Assembly (NCBI GenBank): GCA_048772705.1
Contig: JBLWGC010000173.1
Coordinates: 62,001 to 126,000, forward strand
DNA: 64,000 nt
Reading direction: 5' to 3'
Source: Leidyana gryllorum EB-2025a
Lineage: Eukaryota > Apicomplexa
Shown: positions 32,642 through 42,600 of the stretch, one piece after another
Position numbering within the stretch: position 1 is the stretch's first letter
Layout: each line of letters begins with the position of its first letter
Made by a program: the position numbers and the translations under genes
The notes under the pieces: model-generated
The model's input: only the letters and a program-made list of their open reading frames with translations
Database searches by the model: none
Told to the model about the DNA's origin: nothing

Positions 32642-33599
32642 ATGGCAGCAGCAGCTAGTGTTGCTGGAGACTTCCAAAGCATTTGCTTAGTATGTCGCCT
32701 CACTTCACGAACCCTACCAGCATTTGTCTATCAAACTGGACCTTGGAAACCTAAAGCATCTCACGAAGCACAACAGCAGCGGTGCTACTGTCCGAATCCG
32801 ATCGATCTCGGAGTCCAAGCATTCACTGCTGGCGAACACGCACTGTCCTATGCCATCATAAGGCCCTCTGAAGCAGCACACCTGCTGCAGTCCAGACAGT
32901 ACCTGTCTGGAGTAGCCGAGGCCTTTGAGGCCTCTATTGACACGACAGCGCAGATCCGGACACGAATTTGCATATGGGTAAATGCCCGTCCCTATTTAGC
33001 TCAGGATGTCCCAATCTACCCTCTGGACGATGCCATAATAGCGCTCTTGGCTGACTATCAAATACAGAGTGTGGAATTGAGCCACATTGACGAAGTTGTA
33101 AGCCGTCTACACACACATTTCCGTCAATCAGTGGCAGGGTCAGTACATAACTAAAGGCTTGGCGGCGTTTCAAGATCGAAAGTGGTCCAACGCTCGCAAG
33201 CCTGGTGGAATTCTGGAAACCCTCGAAGACCCCGTCGCCGCCGTGTGGGCTGCGCAGCTGGCTACCATCAGAGGCCTTTCTACAGGAGCGGCCCAGTCCC
33301 TGGCTCTGGAGTGAGTAGAGCCGCGGCTTCTTGCAATCCTATATATCGTCGTACTGAACAGAACGCGATGTATGGGCAACCTCGTGGAAATACTCAGCAC
33401 CGACCCGCAAGCCTCACAAAAACTGGCTGCCTTGGTGGTTAGGGACTCTTCGCATACCGGACGAAACGTACTGGGCAAAGCCTTAGCCGAACGGTGAGCC
33501 TTAGGTACTCGTTGGCTGGAGAACACCCCACTTAGCGTTTGTTCAATGTACTCCCCCAATGCTCACCCCTCCAAGAATTTTTACAGCTCAGAGCAATGA
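32642..33599 (+). CDS. EME1/Mms4-like protein (putative MUS81 partner)
   Basis: A protein of about 290 residues in three to four exons. The N-terminal half is weakly conserved (DFQSICLVCRLTSRTLPAF; CIWVNARPYLAQ; DYQIQSVELSHIDEVVSRL). Across a short intron near 33140 it continues YITKGLAAFQDRKW, GGILETLEDPVAAVWAAQLA and IRGLSTGAAQSLALE. This resembles the C-terminal part of EME1 (the tract before the W-x-x-Q-L helix and the helix-hairpin-helix). After an approximately 48-base intron it reads TRCMGNLVEIL, LAALVVRDSS and GKALAER, and ends VCSMYSPNAHPSKNFYSSEQ. If correct, it pairs with MUS81 in a structure-specific nuclease. The similarity is modest, and an unrelated protein is possible. Its TGA may overlap the next ATG. 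Confidence 0.45.
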
Positions 33600-34947
33600 C
33601 TCGTCACCCCATCTTCGGAATGTCATCGAATCGTCAACCTCCCGTGATATTCGAGGACTATGATGACTCTTATATGGGAGACGGACCCCCGCAGGAGGAA
33701 GTCTACTCCAATATCTTCACCTCCCGATCGCGAAAGCCGTCAATAACAGCACACCATTCACCCACTCCAAACCCTCAGCCTCAGAGCTCACCTACTTACA
33801 CTTCACCTGAGCCAAGCCCTGAGCCATACACTTTCACTGGGTTCAAGGCTCTGCCGGCTCTAGACGATACTCCAGCGACGCCCTCACCGACCGAGGAAAC
33901 GACGCCGTCCCCTACCTTCCGAAACGAAACACCAGGGCAAAACACCTGGACACCCCAATTTGACTCAGCGTCTCCGATCGTGACCTCACCGCGCTCCGAC
34001 ACCCCCGAAGCCGAGATACCTGCGGTTGACTCCCCCAGGGAGTACGAGCCCCCAGGCTTTGAGGTTCTGCCTCCTGAATATGAGACGGAACACGATGCGA
34101 GAGAGCCGCCATGTCCTGCAGCAACCCCCTTCAAGACCATGACACCCACTCCCCTTTCATTCTCAGGCATGAACGGCTACGCCATGCGTAGAAACAATGT
34201 CAAAAGAAGCGAGACCGCCTTCGGAGCTCGCGATCGTGAGGTCTGGCAGACTGACTACATCGAAGATGAACGCAGACTTCAAGACGGTACTCACAGAATC
34301 TATAGAATAGCTCGGACGACTGGATCACGCCCCTTTACCCCTCCAAGAAGATCAACTCTTGATCTCATCTCGGCGAGCTCAGACCTCATTTGGCGATGGG
34401 CCTCTCTCATACTCAGTCTGCTGGTAAGAGGCTCTCTCCCATTCTCCCTCCCACACTACTCTTGCAGTTCGTTTGCGTTCCGGCATACCAACTTTACACA
34501 GATATACAACTCAAACTAACAGTGAGTCTTGGCTCGTTGTCACGTCATACACTCTTCCAGGCGAAGACGCATTCCAAGATTCTGCAAGTTGCGCAGTATC
34601 AACAAAGATGGGAGCTGAATCAGTAAGTCTTATCTCATCCTTGCTTACGTCTGGATGCCACCCTCAGCTGCGATAAAGGACCAGTGGACCTACTGGATAA
34701 GTGTAACGAACTTGATAGAGGTCGCAAAGCCCTCACCAGTGATGTGGGTTTCATTGAGAGTCTCTTCTCGGTCCTAGGCGGCAGTATGAATGGACTCATT
34801 GAAGAGTTCACGTGGCGTCAAGCGATCTGTTTGACCCTGGTCGCCATTGGCGCTTCCTTATGCTTCAAGATCATCAGTGACTTGTCACGAATCAGCCGGC
34901 CACCGGCTTGGATGAGCGATGGATCTCAACAACCGCTCGTTCGCTGA
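33596..34947 (+). CDS. Brl1/Brr6-domain nuclear envelope protein
   Basis: A protein of about 400 residues. Residues 1-250 are disordered, rich in Pro, Ser, Thr and Glu. The C-terminus has the Brl1/Brr6 layout: a first membrane helix (IWRWASLILSLLFVCVPAYQ, joined across a 58-base intron), a lumenal segment with AKTHSKILQVAQYQQRWELN and two cysteines (NHCDKG and LDKCNE), then a second helix (AICLTLVAIGASLCFKIIS). This family spans the nuclear envelope and promotes nuclear pore complex assembly and lipid homeostasis. Three short introns were traced. The two visible cysteines are fewer than the four usual in fungal members. The ATG at 33596 overlaps the upstream TGA; the next ATG at 33620 would remove eight residues of no evident importance, so the start is open. 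Confidence 0.72.
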
Positions 34948-34950
34948 CAA

Positions 34951-34964
34951 CACACACGTGTGTG
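34951..34964. promoter_or_regulatory. 14-base CACACACGTGTGTG palindrome upstream of mucin-like gene
   Basis: The longest perfect CA/TG palindrome found outside coding sequence, located 36 bases before the ATG at 35001 and just after the Brl1/Brr6 stop. It contains the recurrent CACACGTGTG core (34953-34962). Either promoter element or RNA hairpin; position favours the former. Confidence 0.4.
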
Positions 34965-35000
34965 CAGAGTAGTTCATTATGAAGGAGGTGTGAGAACACC

Positions 35001-36398
35001 ATGAAACTTGTGTGGCTATTATGGGTCTGTCTGGGGCTGATGTGTGACCCAGTCCGTGGCGAGCTCGTCGCACCCCTCGCGGCGCCCAGCGGAACCGAAG
35101 CCGCCAAAGAAGAAGCCGCTCAAGCTGAAGCAGCGAAGACTGATGCCGCGGCCGCATTGCAGAAGCAAGAAAAGGAAAAGGAGCAGATAGCGAGTCAATC
35201 GTTTCCCGCAACCACAAAGCCCATCGGCATCGATGTGTCAAAGGCCGTGTTTGAATGGCCACCCACCACCACAACTACCAAGACGCCGCTAGTGTTGCCA
35301 CGCAAGACATGGACAGAAGTGGTCTTAACCACGAATATGTTCACTGGAAGCCCTCGGACTCCCGGGACGCGAATGAATGAGTGGCCGCCTGGTGCGACTC
35401 CTGTACCTCCAGTCAAATTCAACATGAAGCAGGGCACCACAACTACGACGACTACGACGACTACGCCTAAACCAACCACTACCACCCCCACCACGACCAC
35501 TACCACCACCACAACTACAACAACTACGACAACAACAACTACAACAACTACAACAACCACCACCACTACCACCACAACCACAACGAAGGCCACCACAACT
35601 CCTAAGCCAACAACGACCACGAAGGCCACCACTACGCCGACAACCACCACGCCCACAACTACGACGACTACAACTACCACTACTACCACTCCGAGTACCA
35701 CAACTCCAACAACAACCACCACCACCACGACCACCACGCCCAGTACAACAACTACTATGCTGACGACGAATGCCACGACTACGACCACGACCCCGATGAC
35801 TACTCCGACAACTACGACAATGCCCTTGACACTCGAAACTGTGCCTACTACCACAGAGCCCCCTACAGAGCCCGTGACGATCCCTGAAGTCACCTTTCCA
35901 TTGAACACAACCACACCGCTTGTGATTCAAACCACGGAATTGAAGCTGACAACCGTCACTGTAAAGCTCCCCAAAACCCCTCCAGTGGAAGCAGACAAAG
36001 GGCTGAAGGAGCAAAAGGAGAAGAAAGAGAAGATTGCGAAAGATGAGGAGAAACATCAAAAGGCACAGAAAGCCGAGGTTCAGACAATAGTCGAAGAAGC
36101 AAAGGAAGTTCAGCGTCACCAACAGGTGGACCTCACCCCACCGACCCGCCCTCCAGAGCCTCCAATCATTGAGCAGCCCAAACCTAAAAAGGTCACCACT
36201 GTGCCACCCAAAGTGCAAGCGGTATATTTACGTGAAGCCAAAACTGTGGGGGCTGCAAATGTCAAACAAGTCAAAAGAAACGTTCGAGCCAGGCAGAGAC
36301 AAGTGAATCAAGTAGTACGAACTGCAAGACGACAAGTCGAGCATTCGCCACCAGTGAGACGACCTAAAACCATGATTTTGATAGCCGAACCAGAGTGA
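35001..36398 (+). CDS. Secreted threonine-rich mucin-like protein
   Basis: An intronless 465-residue protein. A signal peptide (MKLVWLLWVCLGLMC...) with probable cleavage near residue 20 is followed by an Ala/Glu/Lys-rich helix. A Thr-dominated domain of roughly 150 residues (35435-35870), interrupted by Pro, Lys and Ala, is a dense predicted O-glycosylation region like that of secreted or cell-wall mucins. The C-terminal 150 residues are basic and Lys/Glu/Val-rich (EKKEKIAKDEEKHQKAQK), with ARQRQVNQVVRTARRQVEH, and end AEPE without a transmembrane helix or GPI-like tail. A secreted coat or matrix component is inferred. The LPMO-like protein at 18473 uses a similar Thr linker. The antisense strand is also open over this tract because of the ACN codon repeat. 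Confidence 0.75.
   Translation: MKLVWLLWVCLGLMCDPVRGELVAPLAAPSGTEAAKEEAAQAEAAKTDAAAALQKQEKEKEQIASQSFPATTKPIGIDVSKAVFEWPPTTTTTKTPLVLPRKTWTEVVLTTNMFTGSPRTPGTRMNEWPPGATPVPPVKFNMKQGTTTTTTTTTTPKPTTTTPTTTTTTTTTTTTTTTTTTTTTTTTTTTTTTTTKATTTPKPTTTTKATTTPTTTTPTTTTTTTTTTTTPSTTTPTTTTTTTTTTPSTTTTMLTTNATTTTTTPMTTPTTTTMPLTLETVPTTTEPPTEPVTIPEVTFPLNTTTPLVIQTTELKLTTVTVKLPKTPPVEADKGLKEQKEKKEKIAKDEEKHQKAQKAEVQTIVEEAKEVQRHQQVDLTPPTRPPEPPIIEQPKPKKVTTVPPKVQAVYLREAKTVGAANVKQVKRNVRARQRQVNQVVRTARRQVEHSPPVRRPKTMILIAEPE
35435..35870 (+). repeat. ACN (Thr-codon) low-complexity tract
   Basis: A tract of ACA/ACT/ACC/ACG triplets encoding almost continuous threonine. Third positions vary, so it is not a simple perfect microsatellite and appears to be maintained at the protein level. 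Confidence 0.85.
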
Positions 36399-36611
36399 GT
36401 GAAGTGCGAAGAGTGATTCAGAGAAATAAGTTGCAGAGAGCCAGACATGGAAGCGGAAGAAGAAATCGTTGATGAGCTTGTGGACGCAACCTTCCCATGT
36501 TGATCTGTGAATGGGATACATCCTTTCCTTTCTTGACAGCCACGAGCTCAGCATGGTACAGTTAGCGAAACACCAATCTGTCACAGCGTACAGAGCCATC
36601 CGTCTCGTACT
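36399..36611. other. Convergent 3' region, mucin-like / VPS13
   Basis: A 213-base interval between convergent stop codons. A minus-strand open frame crosses it but has no start context or recognisable sequence. Presumably 3' untranslated DNA. Confidence 0.45.
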
Positions 36612-39600
36612 TCATGCTCTATTGATTGTGGCCACCGCATGGGCGACCTGAAGGAATTGCATCCATCCAGTCTCTGGTCCAGCACATGGAAGAAGGAAGA
36701 CCAGCTTCTGCAGCGGGCTCCCAACCTCACCGTGAACTGAGGGTGCTGATTGACGGCCTAGTGTCATGAAGCGGATGTAGTAGAGATGCGCAGTGGAACT
36801 ATCCATCGCTGGCAAGCACACAAACTCCACAGCGACGATCCGTCTCCATGGGACATGCCACTTGATACCCTTCTTGACAACAAACGCCATCTTTTGTGTG
36901 CCCATTACCAGCATTCCTGGAACTCTTTCTTTAGTCGTCGGATCCCGGCAGGCCATAGGCATAGCGAAGACGGAATTGCGGATCAAGGAGCGGCCTTTGA
37001 GTTTGGAAATGCCCAACCATCGTCCGAACATGGCCGCCGACGAAGACAGCTGTGACCAGATGCTGAACTCGTACTCGAACTGTTTCATGTAGACCAGGTC
37101 AGCCGACGCGGTCGGTCGGAAGAAGGCTCGTCTAGGACGCACCTGTGGAGATAAAGATGTCTGAGAAGATCACAGGGACTCGACGACTCACCGATTGTAG
37201 GTTTGGCACTTTAATGATGGAATGTAGCGCTCCGCTCCCAGCGAGATTGCAGCACAGGCAGCCAGCTCCCGGAACTCCACAGAGAAGTGATCCACATCCA
37301 GAAAGCGTTCCACAAGCAGTATGTTTCATGCAGGTCCCTGCTTTTGTACCACAACCAACTTGTTCGTCATCTTCAGCCTCGAAGAGATCAAATGTATTTG
37401 ACGACGATCGGCGCATGAGGGCGTTGACCTCAGAAGCTTCGCCAGCCGCGCTCTTCTGACCGATGATGCAACCCCGAATGGGTTTGATGAAGAAGTTCAT
37501 CACAGAAACTCCCAGAACAGTGGCACATGCAAAGATGCCTCGACTGAAAATAGTGATGGAGATTTAGAACTCGAGATTGCCTTACCCGCAGCCTTCAAGG
37601 GTGCTTTGTGGTTGTTCTGTTATGCCACCGCTTCGGAAGTTGGTTCTTTCTGGTGGGAACCATGAGTATCTATCACCATTCCGGGCGCCAAGCTCCATCA
37701 ATCCATACCAAGAGCCGAAGCACCGGCTCCAGCATTCCAGGGCACCAGCACAGACTCCTACGAAGCAGTGACGGATGCAGTAGCCACAGGCCATGCAAGG
37801 CTGGAGAATACGACTGCGAATTCTTCGATTCGGGTGCAGTTGTTGGAAGCGATGACGAGATCCGAAGCAGCCGACATTCAATTCCTGTTTAAAGGGGGGG
37901 GGGCAAGTTGTGAGAGAAGGAGCAGGACTGATAGTACTCACCGTTTTGGCCCTCCAAATCCCGTTGATGATGTGACGGAAGACCAGACCTGGGTTGCCGA
38001 GAAGATCGATGGCGAATAGAACTTTTCCGGTCTGTCCAACACCTTTGGTGATGTAAGGAGTGAGAATCTCAAGAGCCAGTTCGTCACTGGGCCCGGCTAA
38101 GTCTCTGTATTGCATGGCACCAAGAGAGATATTGGCATCGGAGAGCGATGCGTGCAGTTTCAGGGCAGACAGGACTGCTCGGATAACTTCAGACTGCGCT
38201 TGTTCCGATGCATCATAGACGGCTCCAGCAGTTAGATCTCCGTCAGCCGCGAGCGCAGGATCCTCATTCGCCCTGACAAATTCTCTCAGCATTCCGAGTC
38301 TATCGGTTTTGGCTTTTGCCGTAACAACGAATAGATCGGGCATACTTCCCTTGTTCTCGAAGTCGCGGAGATCGTAGACCTCGGCTGCAGTACCCGGAGT
38401 GCCGAAAGGATCGTCGTTGTCGTTCGCGTTAGTGATCATCTTTCCATTTTCGTCATATATGATTACATCAGCATTCTTCCGTTTGAGCCATCCAATTTCA
38501 GCCATGTCATCATTCGTCTCAGACTGTGTGACAGCGGGCATCTTGAGTCCTCCACTGCCGATGTTGATGTTGAGAACGAGATTGATCGTTCCGACGTCAA
38601 GCGCTGTGATGGAGACTTTGAAGAGAGCCAACTGTGTGTTGATGAGGACATCAGCGGGTCCCAAGTAAGCCTTCCATTTCTCTCCATAGACCTCGAGTTC
38701 CGACTCTTCTATGGCAGTCACGTCTCCCGTGAGCCAATCCAAGCTATAGTCTTCAAGTATAACCAGCGCTTTGTCTGCCATCATCATCATTGAGGTGATG
38801 AGTTGCAGATCGACGTTGACAGCAATTGGGGCCAACTGAACCTCACAAAGTGGTATATCCAAGAGATTGGTGGACAGAGAGGCTTTTGAGTGTGGCAGAG
38901 GCAAAGATCCTTGGAATAACACCGCTGGTGACATTTGTTTGGCAGCTTCCAATGCCTGTGCTGGCTGATCGCGGGCTAATTTCCTCCCTCTCTTGGACGG
39001 TGATTTCCCATTAGCATCTTTGTCTCCAAACTGGTGTTTGGCGGACTCCAAGAGTAACAACAGAGGTTCTTCGGTCTCGATGGCAGGTGGGAATGAGTTT
39101 TCGAGAGTCACACGTAGAGTCTCAAAGTCTGGGGGGGCCCCGAACCGAGCCAGAAGTTGTCGATCGAAGAGGTCGGGATCATTGAACACAAAGTTGGCTG
39201 GTAATTCTTCTCCGGGGAGAACCATCGTTCTCAAGTTTTCGCGTTTCTCAGCATTGAATCGGTTGACATTATCAGCGTTTCCCACATTCTGTTGTTCGAT
39301 GTTCTTGTGGAGATCGACGATCGGTCGGATGACTGTGGGATAATAAGCGCCTTTGAGTGAGTTATCTATCTGTAGCCATCCCAGCGATATGTTGAGTTTG
39401 ATAGACTCCATTCCGATCATTGAGGCAGCGATACAGATCTTGGCGGCTGCAACATAGATTAGATCTTTGAAAGCTTTGGAGTCCACCAGATCGACTCCAA
39501 GACCGGCTATCCGCAGATCAAAGCCGATATTTGAATTAGTTTCCGGAACGGTGTCGACAGTGGGATTGATAATGAAGTCTTGGGCATTCGAATTGTCACT

Positions 39601-42600
39601 GACGTGTTGCTGTGCGACAGCATTTTCATCCACCACCTCAGCCACTTGTTTGACGGGTACTTCGTAGGCATCGTCCACACTCAAATTCTTTTCAGCTTTC
39701 AGCTTTGCGTCGTCTGCGTCATCATCGGCTGTGTCGAGAGCCGCCACAGCACCCTGTTCGTTCTCTCTGAGACGTTTCTTTTCCAACATGACGTCTTTCC
39801 ATCTCCTCTTCAAGGCCTTCTCGTATCTCAGTGCAAATTCGCTCCGCACCTCGCGATTGCCAAACCGCCAAATACGGGTCATTTCGTCAACAGCAATGGG
39901 ATCGTAGCGGCAGAGAGTAACGATTTCATCCAATCGAGTCAATTTGTGTTGAGCTCTGACGTAGAGCTCGCTGACTTGGCGTCTCTTCTCGTACTCTGTG
40001 CTGACACCTCCCTGAGGTCCCGACGTTCTCCCAGCAATCGGAGATCCCACAACAGCATTCGTCTGTTGGGGTTCGTGGCCTCCGATCTGCATCGAGTTGA
40101 GTGCTTCAGTGTAATCCTCAAAAATGATCCATTTGACACCAGACAGGAAACGTAACCGTACTCGGATTGGTACGATTTTATCCTTCTTGGTGGGGATCGG
40201 TAACAATAAAAGTCTGTCGATTCGAGGTCGCCCAAGTAACTTGCGCCTCTTATCGACATCGAATTGGTTTGTCAAATCCAATAAGCGACAGCTCCCCGTC
40301 CGCTGATTTCGCCAGATACTCAGAATATCATCGCCCACATTGTCCATATGGGCCATTGCAGCCTCAATATCCTTCAAGTCAGCCGCGTTCTTTGTGCTGC
40401 CCACAATCTGCGCAAAAATGAAGTGAACATCACGAATGGGAGGATCGCAACTCACCCTCATAATGGCAGCACGGATAACTTCCCCTTGACCCTCATAGTC
40501 AGCACCGCCTTCGGCTAAGATCTGTTTCCGTCGAGCCCGAAGCACTTGTTCCCGAAGCATCTCGCCCGCTTCTTCTTTAGCTTCTTCATCTTGGGCCCGT
40601 CGACTCTTCGAAGGAGACTTGGGACTGTGTGCCATCTCGACCTCGGCAGCCTGTTCGCGGGCCGCCATCTCGCGAGCACGGGAACGAGGAACCGACGGGA
40701 TCCACAGTTCGATCTTCTTGGATCCGTTGGGTACATAAAAATTGAATGGAAGACTCATCTGAGTCAACAACGGGGTGTTGAACGTCTCATCTGTCAATAC
40801 TGTGCGCCAAAGAGTGGCAATGAATGTTACGCTGACTTGTTGAAATATATGCCTTACGATGGTCGAGAGAATCGGAATTGTCCTCAGTCGTAGAGGAAGT
40901 CTTCTGTCGGATGGCAGCGGGCTTCAAGACTTCAAAGGCTCCATCGTTCTTATGCTGTGAGACTGCGAGAGGAACACTTGCCAGATTCACAAACCGATAA
41001 TCGGGTACATCGGGATTCAGGAACCGAATCAGTCTCACACCGTTTTTAACTGTGACCGAAACTTCGGTGGAGTCAAAGTTTCCCACCGCCAATCCGTTAG
41101 ATTCTGCCGACGGATGACGTAATTGGAACACCCGCGCTGTGTTAATCTCAAACTCCGCTGACCACAGTGGAGCATCTCTGCAAGGGGGAGATGGAAGGAT
41201 ACACTCTTTGGGCGGCCGACTCACTTATTGATTTCGTTGTCTGAGCTGTTCTTCACTCCCATCTCGTTCGGTTTGACTATGACGTGATGGAACCGCTCGA
41301 CTTCCGGGATACCCGATATCTGTACTTTGATCCCACCGCCTTTGCTCTTCTTCTTCTGCGGGTGGAACTCGAGTCGGCCTCCCGGCGGCAGCGCAATGAA
41401 CGCTCCGTGGTTCACTATTTGGTCTCCGGCAAAGGTCTTCTCATAGGGGCACTCTCGCAGATACATCGGGTACGACCGGTCGTTGGCTATCAGGTAAGCG
41501 GGATAAACTTCCAAACAGGTGGTTCTCATGAAGGGCGCCGGGGCACGAGTAGCCCACAGTGACAGTGAGAGTCCAGGGGAGTTTCCAGCAGGCGGGAAGT
41601 CGAGAGGAGTCGTTGTCGACAGACTTGACACCTGAAAAAGGAACGAGAAATATTGACCGTCGAGTAGGCACAAGTGTGTGGGAGTGGGCCAAGTGTGTGG
41701 GAGTGGGCCAAGTGTGTGGGAGTGGGCTCAAGTGTGTGGGAGTGGGCCCAAGTACTTACTTTGAACGAGTTTGACGAACTGCCATCGGAGCTTCCGGCTA
41801 ATCTGCGCCATTGATTGAGAGTATCTGTGTGGACTTCTCCATAGAACCGGGCTCCCGGGACCATAGGGAAGTTCTTCTTTCTGAAGTACAGTTTGAGTTG
41901 AGTATCTTTGTGGAGGTCACAGGACACCACTGTACGTCGATGAGCTTTGAGATTGACTGAGCCGCGTCCTCGTAGCAGAAGAGGGTATGGGACTCTGTTG
42001 ATAGCCCAACAATCACTAAAGATTGTGATACTTCTCATATACGACCGCATCGGCAGCCGAACTGCGTGACGTCCTCCACCATTCTCACTTGCAGAGGCCC
42101 GACCGCTGCTGCCGACTAAGAGGAGGTTCGACGGTGCAATCTCCAAATAGACTCTGAGTTCGGTGGTCTCATCGAACATTCGAGCGTAATCGTCCATCTC
42201 GTTTTCGGCAACACTCGAGACACCGTCGTTGAACTCGCTATGTGACATTCCCGAGTTGGTGGGCTCTCTCGATACTGTTTGGCCGTCGCCTTTCTTACGT
42301 TTCTCTCGCGTCTTTCGCGCCAGAAGGATTTCCATCATCTCCGTCTCCAGCGCCTGAATGTTGGCGTTCACCGGTTGCACTGATAAGAGAGGCCCGAACG
42401 AGAACACCAAGTTGGACTCGGAGACGGGCAACAAGGCATTCTGTCCCGCCGGCACCAACACACTGCCAAACGGATCAATCTGTCGGAGGGCAGATCTCGA
42501 GAAATCCTGTTCCCTCAATGGAGAAAGGGCACTGTTCTTCAGCATTGTTTGCTCCATCGGGGCGATCGGCGTTACCCCCGGACTTCTGGCGGCAGACAAA

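Noticed and set aside
35195-36218. Long antisense frames (poly-Val/Gly and Cys/Gly/Arg/Ser-rich) opposite the Thr tract
   Set aside because: They arise automatically from the complement of ACN repeats. The plus frame has a signal peptide and ordinary flanks.
37582-40797. A 1,071-codon gene ending at 37582
   Set aside because: The last part reads through an intron at about 37865-37940 and another near 37540-37590; the VPS13 C-terminus continues in exons down to 36612.
41671-41747. CRISPR-like array
   Set aside because: The units are directly abutting 19-mers with no spacers and lie in a eukaryotic intron; this is a minisatellite.
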